Of a stretch of 16,966 nucleotides of DNA, positions 15,403 through 16,966 are shown in pieces; position 1 is the first letter of the stretch; every line of letters begins with the position of its first letter. The notes beneath the pieces are model-generated. The model had not been told where the DNA came from. It was given only the letters and a program-made list of their open reading frames with translations, and did no database searches. Source of the DNA: an uncultured Prevotellaceae bacterium (GTDB lineage Bacteria > Bacteroidota > Bacteroidia > Bacteroidales > Bacteroidaceae); the NCBI GenBank assembly GCA_946539635.1, contig CAMNHS010000016.1, positions 1 through 16,966 of the forward strand, in the 5' to 3' direction. Position numbers and translations under genes: made by a program.

Positions 15403-16028
15403 TAAAAATCTATTCCTCTTTTCGCCAGTGTTTTCATAACATCCTGAAAGACGCTGGCTGGCGTTGGCTCTCCCTTATGTTGTTTGGGGTCATAGAGCAT
15501 ACCTGTGCAGATACAGAATTTCCTGTTCTTTGCCACAAGGATATCGTGATTTATGCACCCCCGGCATCCTCTCCAGAATGCATCGTCATCAGTCAGTTGG
15601 TTAAAACTAACAGGAACATATCCCAGTGCAGTGTTCATCTTCATGACGGCATCACCGGATGTCAATGAGAATATCTTTGCCTCCGGCCATCGCACTCTTG
15701 CAAGTGTGAAGGTGTAGTCCTTGATGTGTTTTGCTACACCAAGTCCTTGATAGTCAGGATGTACAATAAGACCCGATGTGGTAACATACTGCTTATTACC
15801 CCATGTCTCGATGTATGAGAAGCCAACGAACTTGTCGTTCTCGTCAAGGGCGATAACGGCTTTTCCTTCTTTCATCTTTGTGGCTACATATTCATGGGTG
15901 CGTTCTGCAATACCAGTGCCACGCTTTTTGGCAGCTTCGCGGATTGTGTCAAGAATCTCGTCTACATATTTCTCATGGGATGCGTCAGCAACCAATATGC
16001 GAATGTTATGTTTGTTTTCTGTATTCAT
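15402..16028 (-). CDS. GNAT acyltransferase of the arginine operon, candidate acylglutamate synthase
   Basis: This 208-residue protein has a single GNAT domain. The acyl-CoA-binding motif A is LIVHPDYQGLGVAKHI (87-102, with Q94-x-x-G97-x-A99), preceded by VGFSYIETWGN (68-78) and followed by SLTSGDAVMKMNTALGYVPV (121-140). After the GNAT core comes a cysteine cluster, CxxC at 155/158 (WRGCRGC) and CxC at 172/174 (FCICTG), that could bind a metal. The position between argR and argG makes it a strong candidate for the first step of arginine synthesis, acylation of glutamate to N-acetyl- or N-succinylglutamate, because no classical ArgA or ArgJ is seen nearby. This function is inferred from context and fold only. 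A different amine substrate remains possible. Confidence 0.85.
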   Translation of the reverse strand: MNTENKHNIRILVADASHEKYVDEILDTIREAAKKRGTGIAERTHEYVATKMKEGKAVIALDENDKFVGFSYIETWGNKQYVTTSGLIVHPDYQGLGVAKHIKDYTFTLARVRWPEAKIFSLTSGDAVMKMNTALGYVPVSFNQLTDDDAFWRGCRGCINHDILVAKNRKFCICTGMLYDPKQHKGEPTPASVFQDVMKTLAKRGIDF

Positions 16029-16037
16029 TATTTATTT

Positions 16038-16074
16038 TATTATCTTTTTTACTCCCTTTTTCACTCCTCTTTTT
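16038..16074. repeat. Degenerate 12/13-bp tandem repeat in the argR-GNAT gap
   Basis: On the minus strand three units each begin AAAAAG: a 13-bp unit nearest argR (16062-16074) and two 12-bp units (16050-16061 and 16038-16049). It starts 2 nt after the argR stop codon. The units differ at several positions, so this is weaker than the heptamer arrays. Confidence 0.5.
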
Positions 16075-16076
16075 AA

Positions 16077-16580
16077 TCATAAATCTGGAATAACAGCACT
16101 CAGTTGATCTGTTATTTCCAAATGGGTTACACCTTCTCTTATGACGAGGAAGATGGTGTCATCTCCGGCTATTGTTCCAAGAACATCCTTCAGGGCAGCA
16201 GAGTCTATATTGCTTGCTATGCCAGTTGCAAACCCTGGGCGAGTGTGTATCACTGCCATATTACCCGAGAAGGAAATGCCACGATATGCATTCTGAATAT
16301 TCTGTGTAACTTCAGAAGTTACTCCTTGTGCATGCTGCACAGGATTATGTTGCCTCTTGTATGCAGTCTCGCGTGGAATGGTATAATAGTAATTGCCATC
16401 ACCATTCGTGGCTTTTGCAACTTTCAATCGTTTGAAGTCGCGTGACAGCGTACTTTGTGTGACGAAAATATTTTGGCGGGCAAGAGCCTGTATGACTTCC
16501 TCCTGAGAACTCAATTCATTTTGAGTCAGCAAGAGCCTCAATGCCGCCAGTCTATCGTTTTTATTATATGTCTTTTGCAT
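16077..16580 (-). CDS. argR: Arginine repressor ArgR
   Basis: ArgR is an arginine-responsive hexameric repressor/activator. The 167-residue protein has an N-terminal winged helix (about 5-70) with recognition segment FVTQSTLSRDFKRLKVAK (39-56), close to the conserved SQxxxSR motif. The C-terminal oligomerisation and arginine-binding domain (about 98-167) contains GTIAGDDTIFLV (135-146), the hallmark of the family, with both Asp residues that contact arginine. The start is ATG 16578-16580. It heads the arginine/proline operon. The DNA just upstream holds a promoter with ARG-box-like operators, so autoregulation and control of the whole operon are likely. A small perfect hairpin (16586-16600, 6-bp stem, 3-nt loop) lies 5 nt before the start codon in the mRNA leader. 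Confidence 0.95.
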   Translation of the reverse strand: MQKTYNKNDRLAALRLLLTQNELSSQEEVIQALARQNIFVTQSTLSRDFKRLKVAKATNGDGNYYYTIPRETAYKRQHNPVQHAQGVTSEVTQNIQNAYRGISFSGNMAVIHTRPGFATGIASNIDSAALKDVLGTIAGDDTIFLVIREGVTHLEITDQLSAVIPDL

Positions 16581-16638
16581 ATATTCTTGATTTTATCAAG
16601 TCTCAATTGCAATGTTGCGATATTTTATTGTTTCAGTT

Positions 16639-16702
16639 TGCAAAGGTATGAATTTTTATGCAAACAACCAAATAAAAATGCAAAAATATGCAGATTTTTG
16701 CA
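16639..16702. promoter_or_regulatory. ArgR operator array (ARG-box-like half-sites on a 10-bp phase)
   Basis: TGCA or TGAA half-sites begin at 16639, 16649, 16659, 16679, 16689 and 16699, all in one 10-bp register (position 16669 is skipped). The best boxes are 16649-16662 (TGAATTTTTATGCA), 16679-16692 (TGCAAAAATATGCA) and 16689-16702 (TGCAGATTTTTGCA). In the known ARG box (TGAATwwwwATTCA) the two half-sites are also 10 bp apart with an AT-rich centre. Located just upstream of argR, the array is a natural autoregulatory target. Confidence 0.75.
16641..16672 (-). promoter_or_regulatory. Promoter of the argR operon
   Basis: On the minus strand a TTTG (16672-16669) is followed after exactly 20 nt by TACCTTTG (16648-16641). 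This matches the Bacteroidota consensus TTTG-N19-21-TANNTTTG. Transcription should begin near 16634, giving an argR leader of about 54 nt. The best ARG box (16649-16662) fills the spacer between the two elements. Confidence 0.85.
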
Positions 16703-16803
16703 TTTTTTGAACAATTTAGGCGTGTTATTGGAAGTTCAAGCAAAATAATTTGCCTCTCTTTTCTGCCATCTTTTATATAACCAGTTGTGTTTGTAGCTGG
16801 AAT

Positions 16804-16966
16804 CTAGGGAGAAGCAGGCATTGCGAAAAATTTCGGATAAAATTTGGAGTTGTCAATTATTTGAGCAACTTCGTTTGATGGTGACATGTATGTCGTAGAT
16901 GCAGAGATAAAGAAGTTTTTAGGATAATTATACTTCCATTCTGCATCGATAATGAACGAGAATATT
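16804..16966 (-). CDS. Possible C-terminal fragment of a protein running off the window
   Basis: On the minus strand a frame is open from the window edge to TAG at 16804-16806, giving 53 codons. It reads like protein in part (SFIIDAEWKYNYPKNFF..., then ...IIDNSKFYPKFF). I recognise no family, and 53 open codons in AT-rich DNA can occur by chance. If real, it is the end of a gene lying upstream of the argR promoter. The 16703-16803 stretch between it and the operator array shows nothing I can name. Confidence 0.3.
   Translation of the reverse strand, partial: IFSFIIDAEWKYNYPKNFFISASTTYMSPSNEVAQIIDNSKFYPKFFAMPASP

Noticed and set aside
16581..16640. Attenuator or leader peptide upstream of argR
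   Set aside because: I see only a 6-bp hairpin near the start codon, with no U-tract and no Arg-rich leader frame.

Overview
The window looks like a chromosomal stretch from a member of the Bacteroidota, most likely a Prevotella-like Bacteroidales. Three things point there. The promoters I can read have the group's TTTG / TANNTTTG form rather than the E. coli one. Start codons lack consistent Shine-Dalgarno sequences. The gene content and order (argR - GNAT acyltransferase - argG - argC - argD - proC, a Bacteroidales-type FadL porin, LptB) also fit. The species call is inference.

Layout. (1) 17-1663 (+): a RecG-like/Schlafen AlbA_2 regulator-type gene. Its N-terminal DNA-binding domain is broken by an in-frame TAG at 92-94, and an unusual short-repeat array starts at its 3' end (1648-1784). 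(2) 1851-1958: a two-way terminator and tRNA-Pro(CGG) on the minus strand. (3) 2027-3695 (-): a nitronate monooxygenase/FabK-like flavoprotein gene overlapping the LPS-export ATPase gene lptB. (4) 3931-5427 (+): an OmpP1/FadL-type outer-membrane porin, closed by a strong terminator shared with the convergent operon. (5) 16580 down to 5511 (-): eleven genes in one direction with no terminator seen between them: argR, a GNAT acyltransferase, argG, a small PspC-domain gene, argC, argD, proC, proB, proA, murF and a DsbD-type thiol:disulfide interchange protein. (6) 16804-16966 (-): a weak candidate for the C-terminal end of another gene.

How the genes fit together. Region 5 is an arginine/proline biosynthesis unit led by its own repressor, ArgR. 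Upstream of argR I read a clean TTTG-N20-TANNTTTG promoter with an ARG-box-like operator lying exactly between its two elements, and further TGCA half-sites on the same 10-bp phase. ArgC and ArgD supply the middle of ornithine synthesis and ArgG the step after citrulline. The GNAT protein is a good candidate for the first acylation of glutamate. ProB, ProA and ProC make the complete proline route from glutamate. MurF (peptidoglycan) and the DsbD-like protein (periplasmic reduction) are unrelated tail genes.

The most striking unexplained structure is a set of tandem short-repeat arrays, mostly heptamers. They sit directly after stop codons, and in the long minus-strand operon they fill every intergenic gap of 34 nt or more. 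Monomer sequences differ from site to site but the 7-bp period is kept. One heptamer array lies inside the dsbD-like reading frame.
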